From positions 62,001 to 126,000 of the forward strand of contig NZ_JYON01000008.1 in NCBI RefSeq assembly GCF_000952155.1: DNA of 64,000 nucleotides, in the 5' to 3' direction. Under the pieces are notes generated by a model that saw only the letters and a program-made list of their open reading frames with translations, searched no databases and was not told the DNA's origin. Positions 10,448 through 19,490 of this stretch are shown in pieces; position 1 is the stretch's first letter; the number at the start of each line of letters is the position of its first letter. A program made the position numbers and the translations under genes. The stretch is from Aliterella atlantica CENA595 (GTDB lineage: Bacteria; Cyanobacteriota; Cyanobacteriia; Cyanobacteriales; Chroococcidiopsidaceae).

Positions 10448-10536
10448 TCGTTTCTTAATTCTTACGTAGTTGCTTTTGCCAATGTATAATTTAGCAATGT
10501 CCCTTTCGTCCCATATATTGAAATGGGTAGGAGGCA

Positions 10537-12168
10537 ATGAATGATTGGCACTATTTCTTTAACCACGTTCCCCATAATCTAGCAGCTAGCACGTACTGCG
10601 TCTTCGAGCCACAATACAAAACCGAGATTTTCAACTGGTTTAGGCGAGAAGATGTAGCAAAAGAGCAAAAAGAAGACTTCATCCAGGCTTTAATAGATTT
10701 CTCAGACGATTGCGGCGACTTTTATTGTTACCGCGCTTACATACTAGCCGCAGAAGCACTTAACTACTATAAAGATTGTTCTCTAGGGGATGCGATCGCA
10801 TCGCAAATCCTCAAATGGAGCTATGCTTTTTTCCGTCAAGATAAGCAAGATTGGCAAACATTTCCTGAACCATTAGTTACCGCCGCCAGAGTAGCATTAG
10901 AAAAAACAGATAGAAACAGAGTAGTTTCTGCATTTGTCCATCTAGTTCATACTACAGAAAGCAAAACAATTCTCCGCATAGCTGCCGAGAAACTGGGAAA
11001 ACTCGATCCAGGCAATAAAAGTGCGATCGCAGCATTAGTTCTACTACTTGAAGCTACGCAAGATGATTCCGATCTTTGGCATATAACTCGTAGCTTGATG
11101 CAGATCGATCCAGACAATCCGGTAGTAATTTCTACATTAGCTAATTTAATTCAGGCTAATACTGATGGATGGGCTAATTCTGATTGTCGCTGGAGCATAA
11201 TTAGATATGCTACTAAGGCAATAAGAGAAGTCTCTACAGGCAACCTAACAGCAATAAAATTTTTAGTTCAGCTAATACAGACAACAGCAGATAAATATAT
11301 TTGTTGGGATGCTATTAAAAGTCTAGGAGAAATTGCTACAGGTAATCAAACCGCGATCGCTGCTCTCACTGAGTTTTTACAGATAAATCAAGGCGATTGC
11401 ATTTGTTTTGATGCAGCTAAGGCTCTGTGGCAAATTGATGAAGGGAATGCAGATGCGATCGCTGCTTTCATCCACATGATTGCAACTAATACTGATGGAT
11501 TTATCTTCAATCAGTCTGCTAGTTATTTAGTCCAAATCGCTCCGAAGAATGTAAAGGCAATCGCCGCTCTTACTGAGAGATTGGAAACAACTCAAGATGA
11601 GTATTTTCGTTGTCGATCTGCCGCTAGTTTATTACAATTCGAGCCTGATAATAAACTAGCGCTAGCAACCTTGATTGATTTTGTTAATTTTGTCAAAAAC
11701 CTTCAAGTTGATTCTGCTAATAACAAGGTTGTTGGTAACTTAGAGCGATTGATAGCTGGAGATAGAGATGCAATCGCCGTTATAACTCAAAGGATTACTT
11801 CTGCACAGGATAGCTACTTTTTACGTGAAGCAATTTATATGTTAGAGGAAAGCGAAATAAGAAATAAGAATGGGTTTGAAACCCTCATCGATCTCATTCA
11901 AACTTTTGATGAATTAGCTCGTACCAGTGCTTTGGCAGAAACTTGGCAATCGCCTCGTTACTCCCAACTTTTAAAAGCAGCCAATGAATTACAGGAAATT
12001 TTGCTTAGAGAACAAATGTGGCAAGTAATTGTAGCCTTAAAAGACTACCTCAGCGCATCTAATCAGGATAGTTCTTACCGTTACGAGGCTTGCTATAAAA
12101 TAATCTGGCATTGCGCCCAAAATATACCTTACCTAGATTTCTACAAAGCTTGGCATAGCTTACCGTAG
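10537..12168 (+). CDS. HEAT-repeat protein of unknown function
   Basis: The 543-residue protein consists mostly of tandem HEAT-like helical repeats of about 35-40 residues. Their consensus is roughly AIAALTxLLQTTQDxYxRxxAAxSLxxIDPGN, seen from about residue 125 to 460. The first ~100 residues (MNDWHYFFNHVPHNLAA onward) form a different helical domain. Similar cyanobacterial proteins often act as scaffolds next to NACHT or phycobilin-lyase-like domains, but none is fused here and no catalytic motif is seen. A GAGG ribosome-binding site precedes the ATG and a strong terminator follows. A broken second copy lies at 14954-15739. Function is not known. Confidence 0.75.
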   Translation: MNDWHYFFNHVPHNLAASTYCVFEPQYKTEIFNWFRREDVAKEQKEDFIQALIDFSDDCGDFYCYRAYILAAEALNYYKDCSLGDAIASQILKWSYAFFRQDKQDWQTFPEPLVTAARVALEKTDRNRVVSAFVHLVHTTESKTILRIAAEKLGKLDPGNKSAIAALVLLLEATQDDSDLWHITRSLMQIDPDNPVVISTLANLIQANTDGWANSDCRWSIIRYATKAIREVSTGNLTAIKFLVQLIQTTADKYICWDAIKSLGEIATGNQTAIAALTEFLQINQGDCICFDAAKALWQIDEGNADAIAAFIHMIATNTDGFIFNQSASYLVQIAPKNVKAIAALTERLETTQDEYFRCRSAASLLQFEPDNKLALATLIDFVNFVKNLQVDSANNKVVGNLERLIAGDRDAIAVITQRITSAQDSYFLREAIYMLEESEIRNKNGFETLIDLIQTFDELARTSALAETWQSPRYSQLLKAANELQEILLREQMWQVIVALKDYLSASNQDSSYRYEACYKIIWHCAQNIPYLDFYKAWHSLP

Positions 12169-12172
12169 TTTG

Positions 12173-12198
12173 AAAACCCGCAATTAAGCGGGTTTTGT
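12173..12198 (+). terminator. Intrinsic terminator after the HEAT-repeat gene
   Basis: A perfect 9-bp stem (AAAACCCGC / GCGGGTTTT) with a 6-nt AATTAA loop lies 5 bp after the stop, with a T-rich end. In the duplicated copy (around 15760-15780) only the GCGGGTTTT arm survives, so the hairpin has been lost there. Confidence 0.85.
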
Positions 12199-12445
12199 CT
12201 GTGTAGATGTGAATGGAATTTGCCCTATTTATTCTTACTCTTGGCTGATGCGGCTGCGATCGCAAATCGTAGTTACATTAGAGCATAACAAGACCAAACT
12301 CCAAAATTTTGATGATTTTACACTGCATGGTAAATACTGCCTTTTCAATCCATCGAAACCAATTTCTAGCCACACTTGATGCAGAGCATACCTGTGACTA
12401 ATCTAGTTTATGCGACTCTTAGTTTTAGAGATATGCCTTTAGCAT

Positions 12446-13771
12446 CTATTTCTGTGCGTGAATATAGTCTACGAAGTAGAACTTTGGACTTAGCCAGAAC
12501 TTCAGCCAAGCGTAAGCTCCTAAGCCCAGTATTGCTGTCACAATAAGCGGCAAGCCTAACTTAACTTTCCATGCATCAGGCAACAGCGCAACAGCGGAAA
12601 CAGTAAGTGCAAAGTAGATTAAAAGTAATATTTGCAAGCGTTGCACGACTAAAAGCGTTCTAGAGCAACTACTACAATGACGAGTATGTTGGTTGTAGCG
12701 ATCGAGGATTTGGGCGCGATCGTGATTATTCCAGGTTTGGGGAACATTGAGTCCAACTTTGCTCCAAGGTAACTGCCCGTGACTGTATTTATCAAACCAC
12801 TTTCTAAATTCAATTACAAATCGGTCTGCACTCGTCGGTAACTTATAGGCAGTTTTCCAACTTTCAATTAGTTGTCTTTGTTGCAGAAAATGCTCTTGCT
12901 GCTGAAGAAGAACCATATCGCCATCAAGAACTTGATTGCGGATGTTGATATGCTCCCACCAACGCGGCGTGAGATGATGAAGTGTTTTAGCAAAGTTGCG
13001 GGGAAATTGAACTACAATCCTAGATTTACCAGGAGATACTGGCAGGCAGTAGGTAACAAGTCCAAATTGTTTGCTGCCATCGCCAAACTTAAGCGCATAT
13101 TCCAAGCGACAAGGTGGTTCAAAAGTTATAGTGCTAGACAAGCGCCCAAGAACGTTGGCGACTATTAAGTTGGGTTGCGATCGCTCAATTTCCATCAGCA
13201 TCGGTGTCGCCTTATTGCGATCGCCTTGTACGCCGTGATGAGCAAATGGAACGTGACTGGGATCGGCAACATTTTCTACCAAAGTCTGCCAGTCATATTC
13301 TAAATCCCGCACAAAAGAAGACCACACAAAGCCTTTGTCAGCATCAATTTGCGGTGACAGAGGTAAAGGCGTACTATCAGCTTGTGCGCTGGAATTAGCA
13401 TCTAGCCAAACCCAAAGTAAATCTTGTTGCTGACGAACGGGTAGTGATACAGCACACAGATTGTCTTTCTGCTTGCTGACAATTTCTGGATCTTCTGCTT
13501 GGGGAATATGAGTGCAAATCCCTTGCTCGTCAAATTGCCAACCGTGATAACTACACATCAAATTTCCCGTGCGATCGTCAATACGTCCCTGACTTAGCGG
13601 CGCAAGGCGGTGAGGACAACTATCTAAAAACACGCGAAAATCAGATGCTTTGGGTTTCCAGATAACTAAACGCAGCCCTAAAAGTGTTGCTGTTGTTGGT
13701 TGCTTGGGGTCTAAATCTTCTATTGGTAAAAGAGGATACCAGTGTTGAAAAAAGTCAAATTCAGGTTCCAT
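12446..13771 (-). CDS. Rieske non-haem iron oxygenase, pheophorbide a oxygenase/LLS1-like
   Basis: The 441-residue protein has a Rieske [2Fe-2S] domain with CPHR (near residue 52) and CSYHGWQF (near 73) as cluster ligands. The mononuclear iron site follows, with NVADPSHVPFAHHG supplying His ligands and the bridging Asp. A hydrophobic region near the C-terminus holds two probable membrane segments. This is the layout of the plant PAO/LLS1 (cell-death suppressor) family and its cyanobacterial homologues, which oxidise chlorophyll-derived or related aromatic substrates. A late CSSC pair (HTRHCSSCSRT) fits the redox-active CxxC known in that family. The exact substrate cannot be told. Confidence 0.87.
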   Translation of the reverse strand: MEPEFDFFQHWYPLLPIEDLDPKQPTTATLLGLRLVIWKPKASDFRVFLDSCPHRLAPLSQGRIDDRTGNLMCSYHGWQFDEQGICTHIPQAEDPEIVSKQKDNLCAVSLPVRQQQDLLWVWLDANSSAQADSTPLPLSPQIDADKGFVWSSFVRDLEYDWQTLVENVADPSHVPFAHHGVQGDRNKATPMLMEIERSQPNLIVANVLGRLSSTITFEPPCRLEYALKFGDGSKQFGLVTYCLPVSPGKSRIVVQFPRNFAKTLHHLTPRWWEHINIRNQVLDGDMVLLQQQEHFLQQRQLIESWKTAYKLPTSADRFVIEFRKWFDKYSHGQLPWSKVGLNVPQTWNNHDRAQILDRYNQHTRHCSSCSRTLLVVQRLQILLLIYFALTVSAVALLPDAWKVKLGLPLIVTAILGLGAYAWLKFWLSPKFYFVDYIHAQK

Positions 13772-14185
13772 GTAATAAATAAAGATTAAATTAAAAAGTT
13801 AGTATACCTGCAACAATCCATAAATAGCTTCAGACTGGACAGAGCCAGAAAGAATCGGGTAGCAACACCCTAAGAGAAGTCTGATATCTTCACATCAGTA
13901 ACTTAGACTGCATTACCCGATAACCAATTCAAAACTCGGTTCCTCAACTATGTGCTTTTGAATATATCAATCAAAACGGTTAGAGAAATTAGGAATTTCT
14001 TCGGGCGAAAGGTAGGACGTTGTGGGAAAAGTTTGCAGCAAACAAAAATATATTATCTGGTCGTAACAAAGTATAAATTTAACAACTGCTGCTTGTGCTA
14101 TCGGCTACATTTAGGCTCTATCTTTGTCTACGCTGTGGCAATGCTTGCTATCGTTCACATGACTACTACTGAGGAGACAATAAAG
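13772..14185. other. Intergenic stretch between Rieske gene and truncated TPS-domain gene
   Basis: This 414-bp divergent region must hold the promoters of both flanking genes. An open frame runs in from 13952, but its coding content upstream of 14186 looks like non-coding sequence (Cys/Tyr/Leu-rich, no ribosome-binding site). No repeat, RNA gene or insertion-sequence end could be recognised. Confidence 0.5.
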
Positions 14186-14680
14186 ATGAGTCATCGCAGT
14201 TGGCAAATAGCGCTAACTGGTACGATTGTCGTCAGTGGCATACTGCTAGGAAAGATAAATTGGGCAATAGCACAAAGCAAACCGATCGCCGATGACACGC
14301 TAGGCAACGAGCGTTCCACAGTCGTTCCCCTCAGTGGAGGTACGAGCGGCGATCGCATTGAAGGCGGAGCGCGACGCGGCGATAATCTTTTTCACAATTT
14401 TCAAGAGTTTGGTGTCGATGCTGGACGCGGCGTTTACTTTAGCGACCCAGGTGTAAATAATATTATTACTCGCGTTACTGGTGGCAATCAGTCACAAATT
14501 GATGGTACATTGGGCGTACTAGGAAAGGCAAACTTGTTTTTGATCGACCCAAGTGGGATTATTTTTGGTGCTAATGCCAGATTAGATATAGGTGGTTCCT
14601 TTACCGCAACTACAGCATCGGCGATCGCTTTCAACAGTCAAGGCGATTTCAGTGCTTATGCGATCGCGTGTGGGTATTAG
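14186..14680 (+). pseudogene. Truncated filamentous-haemagglutinin (TPS-domain) exoprotein
   Basis: The protein starts with a signal peptide (ending near WAIAQS). It then has the N-terminal secretion domain of two-partner-secreted exoproteins: GDRIEGGARRGDNLFHNFQEF, then VTGGNQSQIDGTLGVLG, then NLFLIDPSGIIFGANARLDIGGSF. These motifs are diagnostic. Such cyanobacterial proteins usually run to many hundreds of residues of beta-helix. Here the frame ends after ~164 codons because at about 14655 (SAYAIACGY, within a HIP1 site) it runs into the duplicated tail of the ABC ATPase gene. GAGGAG at 14171-14176 supports the ATG at 14186. The TpsB partner is not in the window. Almost surely non-functional as an adhesin. 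Confidence 0.85.
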
Positions 14681-14776
14681 CCGAAGGCAAAAACCTAGCC
14701 GTAGGAACGCCAGCAGAAATTCAAAGCAATCCCCAAGGATTAGAGCATATCTAGGGAGTAAAATCGTTTTTGTGTA

Positions 14777-14799
14777 GAGACGTTGCAGTGCAACGTCTC
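14777..14799. repeat. Palindromic interspersed repeat
   Basis: GAGACGTTGCA, one central base, then the exact reverse complement. Same family as the 3297-3324 and 28077-28097 palindromes. The matching place in the parent copy (9814-9835) has only the left half intact. Confidence 0.65.
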
Positions 14800-14953
14800 C
14801 AACCCCCTATGCGATCGTCCAATTCAGGGCAATGGAATTCGCGCAAGCACAGACTAAGAAAATTTAAACAATCGATTTAAGTATTTAAAGTTTTGCCAAG
14901 GTATAATTTAGCAATGTCCCTTTCGCCCCATAATTTGAAATGGGTAGGAGGCA

Positions 14954-15739
14954 ATGAATGATTGGCACTATTTCTTTAACCACGTTCCCAACAATCTAGC
15001 AACCAGCACTTACCGCATCTTCGAGCGGCACTACAAAGCCGAGATTTTCAACTGTTTTAGGCGAGAAGATGTAGCAAAAGAGCAAAAAGAAGACTTTATC
15101 CAAGCTTTAATAGATTTTCCAGGCGATTGCGGCGATCTTTATCGCTACCGCGCTTACTTACTAGCCGCAGAAGCACTTAACTATTTTCCAGATTGTTCTC
15201 TAGGGGATGCGATCGCACTACAAATCCTCAATCGAGCCTAGCAAGCAACTAGCAACCGCAGCTTTAGTAAATCTGCTTAACACTGCTCAAAATGATTCTT
15301 ATCTTTGGATAGCTGTGGGAGATTTAGGCAATTTTGGGTTGGCAAATCTAGATGCGATCGCAGCTTTAACTCGACTTATTGCCCTACAGAAAATAGTTAT
15401 CTTCTGCTTCATGCAGCATATAGTTTAGGCAGAATCGATTCAGGTAATCACACAGCAATATCTACATTTGTCCATTTCATCCAAACTTTTACTGAAGTGG
15501 ATACTACAGAAATTTACTATGCCGAGGATCGGCGATCGCGTCGTAACTCCCAGCTTTTGAATGCAGCTAACGAACTCAAAGAAATCTTGCTCGTAGACCA
15601 AATGCCGCAAGTAGTTGTAGCTTTAAAAGATTACATCAGCAAATCTAAGCGAGATAGTTTTTACCGCTACGAAGCTTGTTATAACACAATCTGGTATTGC
15701 GTTCAAAATATGCATTACCTAGATTTCTATAAAGCTTAG
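14954..15739 (+). pseudogene. Broken second copy of the HEAT-repeat gene
   Basis: The first ~92 codons match the intact gene at 10537 closely (MNDWHYFFNHVPNNLA onward). A deletion of roughly 850 bp then removes most of the HEAT repeats and brings in a stop (LQILNRA then stop at 15241). Remnants of repeats follow in a second frame (up to 15428), then the C-terminal region in a third frame (from about 15420 to 15739, ending LDFYKA). Upstream, the leader and GAGG ribosome-binding site are conserved, so the N-terminal fragment could still be translated. Length is 786 bp against 1,632 bp in the parent. Confidence 0.88.
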
Positions 15740-15811
15740 CATACATCTTAGAAGTTGTAACTCACGTAGGCGGGTTTTGTTTGTGTAGGTGCAAATTTTA
15801 TTCGTACTCCT

Positions 15812-16444
15812 CTAAACCCGCTTACCTAATTCCTCAATACGCTCGCGCAATTGTCGTAACTGCTTTTTATTCAACTGCTTCTTATCTATCTTTCGCACTT
15901 CCTCATTCTTTGGTAATTTTTCCTGCGTCTCAACGCGCATCAGATACCACAAACCGTCTATTTGCTCGTACCAGCGATCGCTATCTAGATAAACTTTGGT
16001 AATCGGCTGAGATTTCGGTGTTTTTTGCCAGCGCGGCGCAGGTTTGAGAATGCCACTATCTGGACACACATACAAACCTCTGACTGGATAGCCGCCGTTA
16101 TCTAAACAATAAGGTTTACCGTCAATATACTTAACGTGCTTTTCTACTTCCCTTTCTAAATGCTGGTAAACGTGGATATTAGTAGTAGAATTTGGCTTAA
16201 CTGCTGCCCTAATCTCTGCATATAATTCATCCCAACTACGACCTACTTGTTTTTTGAGATAGCGACGTAGGGGAGCAAGATATTCATTAAAATACTTCGG
16301 CGGACTTTTATCTTGCCAATTAGGTAGATACCTCAATCCTTGGTACTCTGGATCGTCTTCTACTTTTTGCTTAATCCGGTTTTTTGGCGGGTAACTCCTA
16401 GTAGAACCTCGATCTACTAGAAGATGGTGCATATCTTGACGCAT
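15812..16444 (-). CDS. Conserved-looking protein of unknown function
   Basis: I do not recognise a characterised family. The 210-residue protein is basic and soluble. A central block reads RRYLKKQVGRSWDELYAEIR, then HVYQHLEREVEKHV, followed by GLYVCPDSGILKPAP, and the C-terminus is a lysine/glutamine-rich helix. The PLRRYLKKQVGRSWDELY type of segment occurs in uncharacterised bacterial proteins, but no catalytic motif is clear. It starts at an ATG at 16444; a second ATG four codons later is also possible. An inverted repeat at 16458-16485 lies just upstream. It follows the ECF sigma/anti-sigma pair on the same strand with a 72-bp gap. Confidence 0.6.
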   Translation of the reverse strand: MRQDMHHLLVDRGSTRSYPPKNRIKQKVEDDPEYQGLRYLPNWQDKSPPKYFNEYLAPLRRYLKKQVGRSWDELYAEIRAAVKPNSTTNIHVYQHLEREVEKHVKYIDGKPYCLDNGGYPVRGLYVCPDSGILKPAPRWQKTPKSQPITKVYLDSDRWYEQIDGLWYLMRVETQEKLPKNEEVRKIDKKQLNKKQLRQLRERIEELGKRV

Positions 16445-16457
16445 ATACTACATAAAT

Positions 16458-16485
16458 AATACAAGTAGTATAACTCGCTTGTATT
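16458..16485. promoter_or_regulatory. Inverted repeat upstream of the unknown gene
   Basis: AATACAAG and CTTGTATT form an exact 8-bp inverted repeat with a 12-nt spacer, 14 bp before the minus-strand start codon at 16444. It could be an operator or a weak hairpin; there is no T-run fitting a terminator for the upstream anti-sigma gene. Confidence 0.4.
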
Positions 16486-16516
16486 AGGCATTGTCAAGGA
16501 CAAGCGATCGCCCAAT

Positions 16517-17242
16517 TTAAGAAACCTTCACCATGACAACTTCTTGAGAAGGACTTGTAGGCGCTACAGACGATTCAACGGTGACAAATAGCTGTGATAT
16601 TTCAGCTTCTTCTTGATAAGCACCAGCCGGAATCGCAATTTTATCTAAACTCGCGCCACTAGAACTCACATTAAACTGTCCGCAACGGATTGTCTTACCC
16701 TCAACTACAGCCCAAAGCCAGTAAGCTTTACCTACAGGAGGCGGCGGCAAATCTTGCAGAGCAATCGCTGCTTTATTTGCCTCAAAATCCATAAACACGC
16801 TGCCTACTGCCATTGATTGCTCTTTACCCTTCAAAGCAAAAACATGGTTTTCCGCACCTTGCAATATAGCAACTACCTCTTTAGCCTGACTGTAGCTTTG
16901 CCGCAGATAGTAGTTATCCACACCCAAAGCCAACGCCAAAACTGCGGCAGTTCCCGCGATCGTCTTATTCCAAGGCAAAACTAACTGCTTTGGTGTGCGT
17001 GTAATCCCAATTGGTTTTTCTATTGCATTCAAAATAGCATCATGTACTCGCGCTGGCGGCGTTTGAGTATAACCGTAGGGTAAAAGTGCTAATACTTCCT
17101 GCCATCGCTCTACTTCACGATTTAACTGGGGGTTTTCTGCTAAAAGCTGAATAAATTCCTCAGCTTCGTGGGGACATAGATTGCCAAGAACATAGCCCAC
17201 AGTTAAGTCTTCGATATTTTTAGGAGTTGAAGATTCATACAT
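16517..17242 (-). CDS. Anti-sigma factor, RskA-like
   Basis: This 241-residue protein partners the ECF sigma factor encoded just upstream (7-bp gap). The N-terminal part (about residues 8-70: DLTVGYVLGNLCPHEAEEF, then LNREVERWQEVLALLPYG) is an anti-sigma domain. There is one membrane segment near residues 93-110 (TIAGTAAVLALALGV). The C-terminal RskA-type domain reads AIALQDLPPPPVGKAYWLWA and continues into a beta-rich end. The layout fits a membrane-anchored anti-sigma factor released by a periplasmic signal. The zinc-binding HxxxCxxC motif is not present. The signal it senses is unknown. Confidence 0.87.
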   Translation of the reverse strand: MYESSTPKNIEDLTVGYVLGNLCPHEAEEFIQLLAENPQLNREVERWQEVLALLPYGYTQTPPARVHDAILNAIEKPIGITRTPKQLVLPWNKTIAGTAAVLALALGVDNYYLRQSYSQAKEVVAILQGAENHVFALKGKEQSMAVGSVFMDFEANKAAIALQDLPPPPVGKAYWLWAVVEGKTIRCGQFNVSSSGASLDKIAIPAGAYQEEAEISQLFVTVESSVAPTSPSQEVVMVKVS

Positions 17243-17249
17243 AGGGCAA

Positions 17250-17897
17250 TTATTTAGTTAAAAAAGACAAAATATCTCTGAGTTTTTTTAAGGCTTGACG
17301 AGCCGAAGTTTTCACTGTACCAAGAGGTATATCTAATGTTTTAGCAATTTCTGACTGGCTGAGGTCTTGGAAATATGCCATCTCCAAGATTTGCCGCTGG
17401 CGTTCTGGAAGTTGTGCTAATGCTGCTCGAACGTGCTGGGAAGTGTCCCAGATATCAATTTGCTCGGAAGCTGACAGCGAAAATGGTTGTGTATTAGTAG
17501 TTTGTCGCCAACGTTCGAGAAACTTACGCCTTGATGTGCGCGATCGCAATTTGTCAATCGCCCGCGATCGCGTCACAACTACCAAATAATTACTCAAAGA
17601 GCCACGCGCCGGATTGTAAGTATTGTTATGCCACAGAGTAACAAATACTTCCTGAGTTAAATCTTCTGCTTCTTGAGCGTCTTTGAGGATTTTCAACGCC
17701 AAACCATAAACAACAGCGCCATAGCGATCGTAAAGCTTGCTAAGGGCTGATGTTTCACCTAATTTGAGTGCTTGGAGTAGCTCTAAGTCCTTCTGCTGCA
17801 ATGAGTTATCAAATCTAAACTTAAGCGAGTCTGAGTCTATCATTCCTTCATGACAACAAGTTAGAGCAGATACTTTTCTTTGGATTAGCTGGAGCAT
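17250..17897 (-). CDS. ECF-family RNA polymerase sigma factor
   Basis: A 215-residue sigma-70 relative of the extracytoplasmic-function class. Region 2 runs from about residue 45 (LYDRYGAVVYGLALKILKD, then AEDLTQEVFVTLW), and region 4 has the usual helix-turn-helix: LPERQRQILEMAYFQDLSQS, then EIAKTLDIPLGTVKTSARQA. Region 3 and region 1 are absent, as expected. The ATG at 17897 is used; an internal ATG at 17843 is an alternative. It is followed at once by its anti-sigma factor. By analogy with cyanobacterial SigG-type factors it may control envelope stress genes; the sequence does not show this directly. Confidence 0.92.
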   Translation of the reverse strand: MLQLIQRKVSALTCCHEGMIDSDSLKFRFDNSLQQKDLELLQALKLGETSALSKLYDRYGAVVYGLALKILKDAQEAEDLTQEVFVTLWHNNTYNPARGSLSNYLVVVTRSRAIDKLRSRTSRRKFLERWRQTTNTQPFSLSASEQIDIWDTSQHVRAALAQLPERQRQILEMAYFQDLSQSEIAKTLDIPLGTVKTSARQALKKLRDILSFLTK

Positions 17898-18080
17898 ACT
17901 GCCTATAAAGCAACAGCAATATTGAGGTCTATAACTTTTCTGTATGCCTTTATACTAACATCTGCCCAATGTAAATAAATATAAAGTAACTAAATCCAAT
18001 CGAGGCTCGACTTGCGTACCACTATAAAACCTTTTTGAGTTAATGCAACTGGTATAAGCTAGGAACCAAAATTGAACCGT

Positions 18081-18656
18081 ATGACTAATAGATACAGACT
18101 CAAGACTAGCAAGCAGTTTTACAAACAACTGTTAACATCAGACGTAGCAATAGTTAGACCAGACCATGATGATGTAGATAGCATTTTAGTCATGCACCCA
18201 GCGTTACTGTATCGGCATTATGTCATCAAGAACATTGACGCTATTGGCTACGTTGCTTATCAGGGATGGCAAAACGAGGGACGCGGTTTTGTCGCCCTCA
18301 CGCCTTTATGGGAAAAGGAAGAGCCAGAATTTGCCGTAATGTATGTCAGCGAAGCCAATATTTTAAAACTACCATTACTAGAACCATTAATAGCGAATAG
18401 AAATAGATTTCCCCATTGGTATATAAAGTTAGCTGAACTTGTGCGATCGCAAATATATCGGCGATTGAATAATTACAACCCAGAAGCAGAATCAATAATT
18501 CTCGGTCAAGTCGAAGATACATCGCAAATATTTCCAGACGACCAGCTATATCAGCAAATAGATCGAGTGGAAATATTTAACTTCTGCGACTTTGAAACTT
18601 CGCTGCAAACTTGTTACGAACGATTTAAAAATAGAGCTTGCGAATTTATTCTATGA
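18081..18656 (+). CDS. Protein of unknown function, cyanobacterial type
   Basis: I do not recognise a characterised domain. The 191-residue soluble protein has a mixed alpha/beta look with a repeated aromatic pattern: DAIGYVAYQGWQNEGRGFVA, then FPHWYIKLAELVRSQIYRR. There is no signal peptide, membrane segment or obvious metal-binding cluster. The frame opens at a TTG (18072), but the ATG at 18081 is the more natural start. It lies just upstream of the GAF-domain gene on the same strand (114-bp gap) and downstream of the divergent ECF sigma gene. Co-regulation with either is possible but not shown. Confidence 0.6.
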   Translation: MTNRYRLKTSKQFYKQLLTSDVAIVRPDHDDVDSILVMHPALLYRHYVIKNIDAIGYVAYQGWQNEGRGFVALTPLWEKEEPEFAVMYVSEANILKLPLLEPLIANRNRFPHWYIKLAELVRSQIYRRLNNYNPEAESIILGQVEDTSQIFPDDQLYQQIDRVEIFNFCDFETSLQTCYERFKNRACEFIL

Positions 18657-18770
18657 AACACTTTTGGTTTTAAGTCGTAAATATTACGCTCTAATATCTC
18701 TCATCAGATAGAAGTATTTTTGCAGAAGCGATCGCAAAATCAAATACCAGCGATCGCTTTTAAAATAGTA

Positions 18771-19298
18771 ATGACAGATTTACCGAGCAACTTAGCAAAT
18801 ATTTTTAGGGAAGATAAAGAACCAAGCGTTATATTTGCAGAATTATTACCAGTATTAGGGGAAGAATTGAAATGCGATCGCATTTTCCTATACGCACGCA
18901 ACCCCCAAACTAAAGTAGGTATAGTAGTTAGCTGTTGGCGACGCACCCCCGAAATACCTGATGTAGACGACTACGAATGGAAGCAAGAACCAGAATCATT
19001 AGCAAAAGAAGATCCCTTATTTGCTGCTGCACTAAACACAAAACCATCTATCTTTATAGAAGATGTGGAAACAGCAAATTCAGAAATAGTTAACAAAGAA
19101 TTCGAGCAAAAAACCTTCGGACACAAAGCATTAATACACGCTCACTTATGCCAAGAAGGATTATTGTGGGGAATATTACAACCCTGTATATTCGATAAAC
19201 CTAGAACTTGGCAAGAAAGCGATCGCTACATCATCGCTCAAATAGAAACAAAAATTACCCCCTTAATTATCAAATACATAAAACAAACCCAACAGTAG
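18771..19298 (+). CDS. GAF-domain protein
   Basis: The 175-residue protein is essentially a single GAF domain: LLPVLGEELKCDRIFLYARN opens the fold, PSIFIEDVETAN forms the middle, and HLCQEGLLWGILQPCIFDKP closes it before a final helix. There is no output domain. The canonical Cys for bilin attachment is not clear (a Cys in HAHLCQEG is a candidate), so it may bind another small ligand or act by protein contact. The open frame starts earlier at a TTG (18720), but the extension is rich in HIP1-derived codons; the ATG at 18771 gives the standard N-terminus. Confidence 0.78.
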   Translation: MTDLPSNLANIFREDKEPSVIFAELLPVLGEELKCDRIFLYARNPQTKVGIVVSCWRRTPEIPDVDDYEWKQEPESLAKEDPLFAAALNTKPSIFIEDVETANSEIVNKEFEQKTFGHKALIHAHLCQEGLLWGILQPCIFDKPRTWQESDRYIIAQIETKITPLIIKYIKQTQQ

Positions 19299-19490
19299 CT
19301 TAAACATTCATTAAAAAATCTCCTAAAAATCAAACTTAATAACTTTTCATCCTCTCTTCTTTGGCGCACTTGGCGACTATACGCACTATTGGCGGTTCAT
19401 CGATATTTAGTATTATTAAACACAAAATACCCGCGATAAAAAGCAGTATATTCTAGCACTAGCTTTAGCTAAAAGGTGTGAGAGTAGACT

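Larger units (their letters stand above)
9696..12245 (+). repeat. Segmental duplication, parent copy
   Basis: From a HIP1 site inside the ABC ATPase gene through the HEAT-repeat gene and its terminator, this segment is matched by 14655-15810. The match begins exactly at cttatGCGATCGC in both copies. Matching blocks: 9696-9830 with 14655-14795, and about 10470-12245 with 14890-15810, the second with a large internal gap in the other copy. Here the ATPase and HEAT genes are intact, so this is taken as the original. The BrnTA pair at 9934-10447 has no counterpart in the other copy. Confidence 0.85.
14655..15810 (+). repeat. Segmental duplication, decayed copy
   Basis: A second copy of 9696-12245. 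It contains the last ~35 codons of the ABC ATPase gene (with a frame-breaking small deletion near 14740), the intergenic leader upstream of the HEAT gene, a deleted and frameshifted HEAT gene, and a remnant of the terminator. It lacks the BrnTA pair. Its left end is fused in the TPS-domain gene at a HIP1 site; its right end fades near 15810 just before an unrelated minus-strand gene. Confidence 0.85.
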
